Of a stretch of DNA of 64,000 nt, positions 36,701 to 45,129 are shown one piece after another (the first letter of the stretch is position 1; each line of letters opens with the position of its first letter). The notes below the pieces were generated by a model. It saw only the letters and a program-made list of their open reading frames with translations. It was not told the origin of the DNA and did not search any database. Source of the DNA: Trissonchulus latispiculum (taxonomy: Eukaryota > Nematoda > Enoplea > Enoplida > Ironidae); NCBI GenBank assembly GCA_030248195.1, contig JASAND010022863.1:1-64000 (forward strand), read 5' to 3'. A program made the position numbers and the translations under genes.

Positions 36701-39700
36701 AATGATCTAGCAACAAGGTGCGTAAACAAAATAGACCGACCATGCGAGCACCGATGCAGCCAGTAGTAGCAAAAGTCGACTCCGACTAGACAAAGGAACC
36801 AGGTCCAGGCAGAATCGGTAGGCAGATCGAAAAACCGGTAATTGTTCCAAATCCAAATATAGACAACAATTTCTACTGACCTTGAAATTAATCTAAAACA
36901 CATGTATAGAGAGGGAAACATTAAACCAACTAGTCATTCTAAAATGAACGCTAAAGCAATAAAATAAAGCAACTGCTTTAATTAAACTATGCTCACTCAT
37001 GACCACCTGCCATGACCTCCTGCTTAAAACAAAATTATAGAAAGGTTGTACGTTTAAAACATCCTGACGGATCCGCTGCAAGGCTAGCAGCTAGTCGCAT
37101 ATTAGAACATCTTTATCCCACTTCCTACAACTTTTGAAAAACAGGCTCAAAGACCCAAAAATCTTCAATGTTCCGATCTCCAGCCTAGCGATTTCAGCTA
37201 CGATGATTTCCCATCAAAATGATCTTTAAACTGAATCGACGATCTCAACCTGATTATCTCAAATCCAAAGATCTCCAAATTATCGTCAGTGAACAGAAAC
37301 TATACGATCTAAAGTCTACGAAAATCCCAATGGGCGATTGTCCATTCTACCACTTCCACCACAGTAACAAACTGACAATCTCAAAGTTGGTGATGGCAAC
37401 CCTGATTGCCTCCATTCCTATTGGATCTCCAAACCTATTGATCTCTTCAGTTGCTCTCTTGTCCTTTAATCTCCAGTGGATGCATGCAGTTGACGATGTC
37501 AGGAAATCCTATCCTATCCATTCCACTATCCATCCATCCTATCCTATCCATTCCACTCTTCAGCTGGGGTTCATTGGAAGAGACGATAATCGGCTAAGTT
37601 TTTTTATAATCCTAAAATTATCCATTTGCTAATAATGACTTATAGTTTACTGAAGGAATCACTTCTTTGAAATTAAGGGTAATCTACTTACTGTTAGCAG
37701 TGGTTCTAAATCTGAAGTTTCAACATATGCAATTAGGACAGAAACGGTCGATTAACTTTGATAATTAATTTGACGAGTGGATTAACATTAGTCCCACACA
37801 GAAAGGGTCCACAGCAGAATATTTACAACTTTTAAACAAGAATAAAATTCTCAAGAGTCGCTTCGTTTCAGCATTGAAATCATCAAATTTTAAATTAAAA
37901 TTCCCGTTTGCTCAATGCTTGCAGGGCAATTCATAAGCTGCTCAATCAAATTGCACAGATTGGCCGACGATGGAACCGAAACAAGAAAGCAGTGGTCCTT
38001 TGGTCCGAGTGGTCCGACAGATCTCAAGAGCAACCAACTACGTTCCCCTGGAAATTCCAACTGAGAAACCTTAAAATGTTGTCTCAACTCTGCTTCTGTT
38101 TGTTAACATTATGACTTGTTGTAATTGCTATGCTTCCATGTCCACAAGCTGGTACGCTAACACGAACGCGCACAGAATCACGCAAGTGGACGCATGAGTT
38201 GACTACGGAGGAATGCAGATGTACTCCGCTTCCGCAACTCAAAGCACGAAATTCTACCCCTAATGGTCCCAGGGGACCAGACGACTACGTTTATAATCAT
38301 CCGATCCTGGTGCCAGCCGGCACCAGTAATAGCTGGTATCCCCCTCATGTCAACAATTTGCCGAGAGTTAAGGGGCGGCCGCCTTCGGGTGGAGCTGCCG
38401 AGGTGCGTTCATCACACAGCCGGTGATGGGCAAATCTCCATCCTTGCGAAACGCCTCGGGTAATTGTTAAAGACAATTATTCGGTGTCAGCTAATCCCCA
38501 GTCAAATTTGCAAAATTAACATCAAGCTGGCACTACTCCTAACCGGTGTAAGACCAACTGGAGTGGGGCGTACAGAAAAAAAAGAAAAAAAAAGAAAAAA
38601 GAAAAAAAACATCCTGACCTATTAAGTCCTTCAACGAATTCCAACACTTGAAGAACAGGTTTCAGTACGTTACTGCCTTCACTTCACTCCATTTAATTGC
38701 ATAATAAGTATATATAGCGGTACTTGAAAAGCTGTTGCAAAAGTCCAGCAGATATGGATGTCACAGAATCCGGCAAATAGAATCCTTTATATTTATCGTC
38801 GTTCATCCAACGACATAGGATAGACTCTGTTGCAACAAATATCAGAAACCACACAGTTACCTAAAAATACAAACTAAAAATAAAGCATACAGCGATAATT
38901 TAATTCATAGAAATACTTCTGGAAGTACACATGGGGACCCAGCCTCCCCACCTGAGCAATTTACGAAACTGTCAATGCTATTGTTTGGAGCATCACAGGA
39001 CCCGCACTTCGGTGAAGCGATGGACGTACTTTTAGCCTTGTAGAGCACCGAGGATAATTGCAACCGCAGTTGTTCAATGTCGCTACATCGACTTTAAGAC
39101 AATAAACTAAGACATCGCTAACACTACATCTAACGGCAAACAGACTGGAATGAGGATGCTGTAAAAAGATATACGAACAGAAAACATACCTGGGTTTATT
39201 TTAGGCAAAATGAGGGTGCCACTAGTGGGGGATAGATAAAATGGGCTAATACAGTATGAATAGCCTGTTTTTCGTTATACCGCTATAACTAAGCCAAAAA
39301 AGTGTTCAAGAACTAAGTTTTAGCACCAAAATAGACGTTTTTCGACCACAAAATTCCAGCTATTAGCCTGAAAACTTTGAAAATTCTGACAAAACTAAAA
39401 ATTTGGCACTTTCTAGGCACCCTAGGGTGAGGTGAGTGGGGGAGAGCCCAAAAAGTGGGAGTGGAGCCCAGTGGGGGAAGTGCTCGAGTGGGGGCCAAAA
39501 GGGGGGATTAGAGTACAGAGTAGAGTAGAGCAGAGTAGAGTAGAGTAGAGTACAGTAGCAGTAGAGTACACCCAGCATACAAAAAACATTTCAACTATCA
39601 GAGACAATCCGATTACTCGAATTCCCGAATCCTACACTTTACTTCCAGGGTATTTTTTACGGGGGGGGGGGCCGAAATTTACCTCCCCCCCGAAAATGCC

Positions 39701-40216
39701 TTCCTCCCAGAAATCGCCTCACCGAAATTTTGGTCTTCCCCCTTAATGAGGTCTACATTTTTCGATAAAAATTTTTGGAGACCCAAATTTTAGCCAAAAA
39801 TAGGCAACTTTTCAAAAATTTCAAAACAAATTCAAAAATTCAAAAATGTTCAAAAATCGCCGGAGATGTTTTCGTAAAAATGGCTGTTTTTACCCTAAAT
39901 CCAGGCAATTTTCTCAACTTTTTGCGTCTCTACATGCAAAATACGCCAAAAATACAAATTTTTGGCTCAATTTAGAAAAAATACCCCCCGCCGAAAATCC
40001 CCTCCAGGGAAAAATCCTTAAAAAACACCTTGACTTCTCCATTTACACTTGCGCAGTCTGTATTTATTTGTTCAAGACTGATCACTTATTATTACGTACA
40101 AAACCACATCCACTGATAAATTTAACCAAAACAGTCTCACTTCATTGACAAAATCTGGAACATCCTCCAAACGGTTATAGCTTGTTTCACTGGGTGTAAA
40201 TAGGTAGAACAGTTTT
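27728..40216 (-). CDS. AGMO: Alkylglycerol monooxygenase (TMEM195 family)
   Basis: Twelve minus-strand exons join in phase: 40216-40141, 38860-38724, 36892-36741, 32348-32245, 31958-31863, 31716-31650, 31523-31458, 31000-30915, 30760-30620, 29215-29096, 28387-28305, 27911-27728. They encode about 436 residues (human about 445). AGMO is an ER membrane, tetrahydrobiopterin-dependent non-haem iron enzyme that cleaves ether bonds of alkylglycerols. Diagnostic blocks are [95 protein letters not shown] and [12 protein letters not shown]. The three histidine clusters of the fatty-acid-hydroxylase fold are all present (HRCSH, HQVHH, HHRVHH). Hydrophobic segments near both ends fit a multipass protein. 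The stop codon lies within an AATAAA. The first coding exon is unresolved: either an upstream exon joins at 40,216, or the ORF starts at the ATG at 40,294 (see finding). Confidence 0.93.
29370..29714. mobile_element. CTGGG-family MITE, copy 4, TSD GAAAC
   Basis: Ends CTGGTTTTTTATGGGC and GGAAAAAGCCAG are imperfect inverted repeats flanked by GAAAC at 29,365-29,369 and 29,715-29,719. The interior has a GGCGAAGCC hairpin and 'ctgggggg' tracts. It lies in the AGMO intron between exons 29,096-29,215 and 30,620-30,760. Confidence 0.8.
29976..30046 (+). mobile_element. Severely 5'-truncated retroposon stub with (GAA)n tail
   Basis: 71 bp ending in AACAAGAAGAAGAA, flanked by an 11-bp direct repeat GATATGATCAG (29,965-29,975 and 30,047-30,057). 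A short microsatellite tail plus TSD is the hallmark of target-primed insertion of a non-LTR element. Confidence 0.8.
30985..31192. repeat. 104-bp tandem duplication covering an AGMO 3' splice site
   Basis: Two copies 104 bp apart each contain the start of the exon ending at 31,000 ('ccgcttgaaatgttcctg' on the plus strand) plus its polypyrimidine and branch region. The upstream copy keeps an AG acceptor but lacks the rest of the exon. Confidence 0.85.
32546..32999. mobile_element. GTTAAC-family element, copy 2
   Basis: Starts CATAGGTTAACGCGG and ends GTTAATATATG. Flanking octamers GAAGCCTA and GTAGCCTA match 7 of 8. A CCGGCTCTGCCGG hairpin is at 32,710. Near its right end a 30-bp 'caaaattttttggagacaag' unit is tandemly repeated three times. 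Confidence 0.75.
33009..33992. mobile_element. Foldback element rich in CCGGATAC / GTATCCGG
   Basis: Arms of about 190 bp are inverted around 33,500. The left arm includes 'accacaatatccggtctgta' and 'cccatactctagtatgttgg', mirrored at about 33,780-33,960. CCGGAT/ATCCGG words continue through the centre. Confidence 0.75.
33993..34748. mobile_element. Long foldback element, family B copy 2
   Basis: Arms of about 170 bp with tips AAATGCTCCtccGGAGCAT and inner 'gcaacccata'. It closely matches 18,474-19,670 without the nested MITE, confirming that insertion as secondary. Confidence 0.85.
34844..35830. repeat. Tandem array, 149-bp unit, about 6.5 copies
   Basis: Units begin 'gggctttcatttgatacc' at 34,844, 34,993 and 35,142 and so on every 149 bp, and contain 'gacccacaccggacccac', 'gtgggtggggcacccaccca' and 'gttgatcgcctcgcca'. 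All three minus-strand frames are open for hundreds of bp because the unit lacks stops in those frames; this is a repeat artefact, not genes. The block 'gctttc-attt/gaat-gataccaaacttg' also occurs singly near 51,008. Confidence 0.92.
35831..36500. repeat. Satellite monomer relic and GC hairpin repeat
   Basis: 35,830-35,930 holds one monomer related to the 144-bp satellite ('cgttttcagcgaccccgatt', 'tactatatatgggtacc'). 35,950-36,500 parallels 17,560-18,175 and ends in a perfect 16-bp-arm hairpin (TATTATGTAGGGGCGC, loop TATC) at 36,465-36,500. Confidence 0.65.
37069..38605 (+). mobile_element. 1.5-kb retroposed insertion with A-rich tail and 13-bp TSD
   Basis: The direct repeat AAAACATCCTGAC at 37,056-37,068 and 38,606-38,618 brackets the segment, whose 3' end is an A-rich tail (aaaagaaaaaaaaagaaaa) at about 38,576-38,605. 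The 3' 450 bp (from about 38,130) are GC-richer and resemble the terminal part of a LINE or a processed transcript. An open frame at 37,219-37,632 (137 codons) lies within it but was not recognised. It lies between two AGMO exons. Confidence 0.75.
39190..39575. mobile_element. CTGGG-family MITE, copy 5, TSD CATAC
   Basis: Left end CTGGGTTTATTTTAGG and right end CCCAG, flanked by CATAC at 39,185-39,189 and 39,576-39,580. Next to the right end an AGAGT microsatellite (39,508-39,560) has replaced the second half of the inverted repeat. Confidence 0.75.
39655..40030. repeat. G/C-tract-rich short repeat in AGMO intron
   Basis: Begins with a G tract followed by C tracts and 'aaaaattt' words. It resembles the other G-tract MITE interiors but the ends were not defined. 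Confidence 0.4.
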
Positions 40217-41249
40217 CTAAAAGCAGCAAGTGATCCGCAGCAAGCAAGCAAGCAAGCAGTTTGTCCCCATAAATTCAGAGTCCATCCCTGTCATCGCTAA
40301 AACACAAAACAGATATCCGGTGCATTTTTCATATTTTTATTTTTGGCTTTCGCTGTAAACGCTAACAGGATAAGGATAAGTCGGATATATACGGTGATGT
40401 CTTACTAATTTATAGCAGTCTCATGTTGAATAGGGATTAACTTGTCTGCCTATCGGCTTCGGAGAGGCTGTGTTCTTAATCTTTGCCATTTCTATGCGAC
40501 GTTATATACACAAATTGATTCATAAACCTAATTAGTCTATAATCAATAAAAAAGTTAATATATAAACAGTTCAATCTAACAAATCATAAGTCTTTCCACA
40601 AACCACAAATAACGGCGTGTATACGAATGTGTATAGCTGTAAAAACTATGTTGAAGCAAGAATACATTATCAGCATTAATACGTAAAGCTATGTAACTTT
40701 TTGATAACAAACTACACAAAACTTAAACAGCATATCAACTTTCATTTTCAATTGACCAACGGTAAACAGAGTAGAGACAGCTTTAACTATCAACGGACAT
40801 ATTTTTTGAATTACAATAATATTCTGACAAATATTTTTGTATAATATCCTGATATCAAATATATAAACAAAAAGACCTCTGTAATATTGAATGATTGAAT
40901 TGCGCAGATTGAATTAAATTTAAAATTACAAAAGCTTATTAGCAGTATCACTAATACAAATAAAACGTTACAAAATATACGATATATACCTCCAAATTTG
41001 CAACAGCTTCTTTGATTCAAATTCTTCTCTATACACACGACTTCATGACGTTGTTTTGTGCCATTCCCAAAAACAAGATATTCGTTCAAGTCCCAGAACA
41101 AGACAAGAACGATCAATATCCATCAACTTGCAGCGAATGAGGGCGGCCATCCCAATATACCTTCAAAGAAAAAATCAATTTCATGACAGTAGACACATCA
41201 ACACATAAAAAATTAAGAAGACTAAATTCAAAAAATCAACTTACTATAT

Positions 41250-41960
41250 ATATATATATAGTGATTCGTTTAGTTTGACCATTTTGTGTACTAAAATCGA
41301 TATTTTGACAGTTTTATGTTTGAGTTTCTCGAAATCTAACTTGTTCCCATTTTGGGAACAGTGGGCATGAATGGGTACTGGGTTTTATATGGTGTAAAAC
41401 CTAATATTCAGCAGTTGTACATTCCCTGGCCAATGCTTCTGAACGTGTTTCACGTGAAAATAACGTTTTTAAGGCATCCAAACAGTTTTTATGTATGCTA
41501 CCTATCACTTGCTTGCCAGAAGTACCCACCCCTTCAAGCTGTCTTGACCTCTCTGCAGCTTATTTTGGCATTTATTTCATAATTGCAGCTATGCAAATAG
41601 TGTATTAGTATCTAGACTGTTATTTAGACGACCATTGCACGCAAGTTTAAGTGCCACGATACTTAGCAGACATATGAACATAACAGAATCAGGATGAGCG
41701 TTCCACTGTTTTCTTGTCAGACATCCACAGTAATTCGATCAAAACCTAATTCCTCTTGTAGGTGAACGCCCTATTCTATTTATAGCAGTTTAGCACGACT
41801 GGTAGGCATCGACTGCACCATGTCTTATAGCCATCTTCCGCGGAAAATGTTGGCAGCCTAGCCTTCGCAGTATCTCCAGTCTCAGGTTATACATCGACAG
41901 TCAATGTAATAGTTAGAGAACTAGCGTGACTATTACCTGCTAATATGTACCAATACCGCA
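41250..41960. repeat. Intergenic; one arm of a possible inverted repeat
   Basis: 'Ttgttcccattttgggaaca' with 'gaatgggtac' at 41,342-41,375 recurs inverted at 43,288-43,335, suggesting an older element of about 2 kb interrupted by the SINE-like copies. Another 'ttgttcccataatgggaaca' is at 43,592. Confidence 0.4.
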
Positions 41961-41962
41961 TC

Positions 41963-42110
41963 AGAAAGATACAAGATAATAGACGAAAGAAAGAAAGTTG
42001 TCACGACAGCACCACAGACCCGAAAAATTCGGGCCTGAGGTGGGGATCGAACCCACAACCTTCGGTTAACTAGACCGACGCTCTACCGATTGAAACAAAG
42101 GTAAAGGAAA
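41963..42110 (-). mobile_element. tRNA-derived SINE-like element, copy 1 (truncated)
   Basis: The minus strand contains the 3' part of a tRNA-Thr-like sequence (T arm GTGGGTTCGATCCCCAC) followed by a tail ending in TTTCTTTCTTTCGTC. Truncated on the tRNA 5' side at about 42,095. Confidence 0.65.
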
Positions 42111-42734
42111 GTTGCACCTGCTAAATTATACTTAAAGCTAATTATTTAATTAATTTAAAAGAAAGCAAATTCTTCATATATAATCAGTTGTAGAGAGAAC
42201 CAGGACAAAATAGCCAAATCACCAAAGCCCTGTACAGTGAGAATACCACAAAAAACTGAAATTAGAAATAAAATAAGAAGTGCTGTATTATGTGAACCAA
42301 CATTTTTATAAAATTGAGATGACATACTAGGTTAAACGAAGCATTTACTTTTAAAAGACAGACAAATTTTAAATATAATTTTAATTAGTTTTATATAAAT
42401 TTGTAGGTTTTATTGAAACTGAGCAAAATAATAAAATAGTAAAACAAATGCACTGGTGCTGGATTGGGGTAGGATGGGATTATTGTGATAAAGACAGATT
42501 GACACAATTGATCAAAGTCTTTCGGCCCTAATCCCTCAGGCCCTGACCAATCATGAGAGTTAGGTTTGGGGAATGGCCTATTTAATTATAGGCCAGGGCG
42601 GGATTAGGACCTTTATACTCATCGTCAGAGAGATCCAGTACTTTATAGTTTAACAATACAGTGTGCAAATAGTTCAGGTACTGGTTAGGCCAAGCCCCTC
42701 TTGCGAGGAACCAGAGTATACAGGTCTAAATCGA

Positions 42735-42950
42735 TCGGGATCGAACCCACAACCTTCGGTTAACTAGACCGACGCTCTACCGATTGAGCCACCCAGGCAC
42801 AATCGAACCAAGCTTAAATTTGAATTCGTTCCCAAACTGTAGTGACACGTTTTTGAATGGGCATATAGCCCTGCCAAAGACACACACCCCGCGAGACAAG
42901 CTCAAGCTGACAGGTGGTGCACGATGGCTGTAGAAAGATACAAGATAATG
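42735..42950 (-). mobile_element. tRNA-derived SINE-like element, copy 2
   Basis: tRNA-like part at 42,737-42,798 (minus strand), lacking the last acceptor bases. The adjoining unit 42,799-42,935 ('acgtttttgaatgggcat', 'gacacacaccccgcgagac') is repeated almost exactly beside copy 3, showing a common mobile unit of about 270 bp. Confidence 0.7.
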
Positions 42951-43200
42951 ACGAAAGAAAGAAAGTTGTCACTACAGCACCACAGACCCAAAAAATTCGG
43001 GCCTGAGGTGGGGATCGAACCCACAACCTTCTGTTAACTAGACCGACGCTCTACCGAATGAGCCACCCAGGCACAATCGAACCAAGGTTACGTTTGAATT
43101 CGTTCCCAAACTGTAGTGACACGTTTTTGAATGGGCATACAGCCCTGCCAAAGACACACACCCCGCGAGACAAGCTCAAGCTGACAGGTGGTGCACGATG
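42935..43200 (-). mobile_element. tRNA-derived SINE-like element, copy 3 (complete tRNA-like part at 43,001-43,072)
   Basis: The minus strand of 43,001-43,072 folds as a 72-nt cloverleaf: acceptor GCCTGGG/CTCAGGC, D arm with GCTC/GAGC, anticodon loop CTAGTTA (anticodon AGU, Thr), T arm GTGGG-TTCGATC-CCCAC. Position 37 is T instead of a purine and the anticodon stem has a mismatch, so it is probably a SINE module rather than a working tRNA gene. The tail is TTTCTTTCTTTC-rich. Confidence 0.65.
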
Positions 43201-43639
43201 CCGAAGCCTAGAAATATCTTAGAGTCTCCACACTCTTCAACTTAAAATAACCCACTGTCTGTATCTTGCAAAAACCATCTACAAAAAACCCTGTACCCAT
43301 TCGTTCCCACTGTTCCCAAAGTGGGAACATTCAAAATTTTATGTGATGCGGTAACATAATGGAGTTTGGTAACTAATTAGCTATGTCATTGTACAAGCAA
43401 GGAATAAGCTACACATGCTATCCGGCCGATTCAATTGGTGTGGACAAAATTTAAGAGTTTGTGGCAGCAGTGGGCTGGATGATAATGAGAATGGAACCAA
43501 TTCAGAATAAACTGCTCATATTTGTAAACAATAAAATTAATGTAAAAATTGAAATCATAAACGATACCAATAGGCTAGAGTACAAAAGTGCTTGTTCCCA
43601 TAATGGGAACAGTGGGCAAAAACGGGTTAAATCCACACT

Positions 43640-43990
43640 GGACAGCTAAGGCTAACAGGGTTCGTACTGAAGAAAATCGTACAGGGGAAAAAGTATCCTC
43701 ATAGTCCAAACCAAACTTCTGAGAAAACCCCCGAGCAACCAAACGGGCCATATAGCGTTATATTGTGCCAATTGATTTTCTTTTGATAGTAAATACCCAT
43801 TTGCTACCAACAGCTTTCCGACCAGGCGGCAGTTCAACCAGATCCCAGGCTTTATTCTCGATCACGGAGTTGTATTCGCTTTCTGCAGCTTGTTTCCATA
43901 AACTGGAATCTGAGGCTCTAAACGCCTCACCAATCGTTTTTGGATGAGGCGTTTCCAAGTTTGCAATTAGAACATAGTCCTCTATCTCAA
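43640..43990 (-). pseudogene. Ty1/copia reverse-transcriptase fragment
   Basis: Two frames on the minus strand read in order as a copia-type RT start: TIGEAFRASDSSLWKQAAES, NKAWDLVELPPGRKAVGSKW, then, after a frameshift near 43,765, [20 protein letters not shown] and [13 protein letters not shown]. These match the conserved N-terminal RT region of Pseudoviridae-type retrotransposons. No integrase, RNase H or LTR was found nearby. A decayed fragment. Confidence 0.85.
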
Positions 43991-45129
43991 ACCTTCGGCG
44001 AGCCAGCTTTGTTCTTACTAACCGACGAACCCCTGCATCTTCTGGTTTTTAAGGTGAGAAGACACATATATTGATCAGTATCACCTTCACCTTCAATTGC
44101 ATCAAGCTAGATTTTGTAGAAAAATCATTTTGACAGAACAGCTATTATATATTTTGAAGATCAGTTTCACGAAAACTAACTACCTACCCAATGGATTCGC
44201 AGAATCTTTGACAGGATGGCACGGAGTGGCAATTTCTTGATTTCGGTTAAGCCTCTTCAGATGCGAAAAAATCAATGCTAATTAGAAAATTTCGTTACGT
44301 GATTTGCTGTATTTCTGGAGCATTAAGAGCTGAAGAGCCAAATCAGTCCCCAGGTCAATATGACCTCGGTATTGTCGCACAACCAAAAGTTTTGGGGATT
44401 CTGCAGTTTGGAAAAATCGGTGTTCAAGGATCGTCGGTTACATTTAACTGGCAATTCAGAAAACTAAAAGAATTTGTTAGTTTCGCAACATGATGTGATT
44501 CTACTTATCATAAACTTGTAATAGCGTAGAAATTTCTATAAAATAGAGTATAGATGTTTCTAACTCCAAGAATTCCGAATATAGTATCAAAACGCTACAC
44601 AAAAGGATACTAACCAACACTATAAAGTAGGCACTGGACACTATTGGGGAAACGAAATCCTATCTCCTTCCTTACACTGAAAGATGCTTATGCACTAGAA
44701 ATGCTTAATTCTAATATGCACAATATTAATTTCGGTTCGCTGTTTCCAGTCAAAGCACCAATTCGATGACCGGTCGGAAAGTCTACTGTAGGTTCACTAC
44801 CAGTGGGTGGTTAAAATTCTGCTGCAGTAAAGAAATACATCATATGAAATGTGCTTAGCGCAGGCTGTAGGAAGACATGCACAGGCATGATAGGTAGCAT
44901 GGTGCTGTGCCCTATGTCACTAAAAGCCAACCTGGGTACAAGTCCAAAACAACCAACCGAACCTCAGGTTTTCGTAAAGATCAGATAAGCTCAATAAAGT
45001 CGTAACAGCAGGATCATACTTTAATGAATTGAAAATTACGAGCAATATAAACAAACATAAACTGACAAGTAATAATAAACGTTTCAGTCAGGTTTACTAC
45101 AAAACAGAAGTAACACTGCAAATTGGTAT
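43991..45129. other. Intergenic 3' of PSMB5; nothing supported
   Basis: A 72-codon plus-strand frame at 44,275-44,493 is open, but no homology or splice context was recognised. Otherwise no feature. Confidence 0.35.

Noticed and set aside
37219..37632. 137-codon plus-strand frame as a gene
   Set aside because: Lies inside a retroposed insertion, contains simple repeats (YPIHST) and matches no family I recognise.
40811..41116. First coding exon of AGMO at about 41 kb
   Set aside because: A GTATAT donor exists near 40,990, but the frame that would match the exon at 40,216 has no ATG after an upstream stop.
43001..43072. Functional tRNA-Thr(AGU) gene
   Set aside because: Pyrimidine at position 37, a stem mismatch, and repeated flanks shared with truncated copies favour a SINE module.
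44275..44493. 72-codon plus-strand frame near PSMB5
   Set aside because: No homology, no clear splice or Kozak context; could be chance in this composition.
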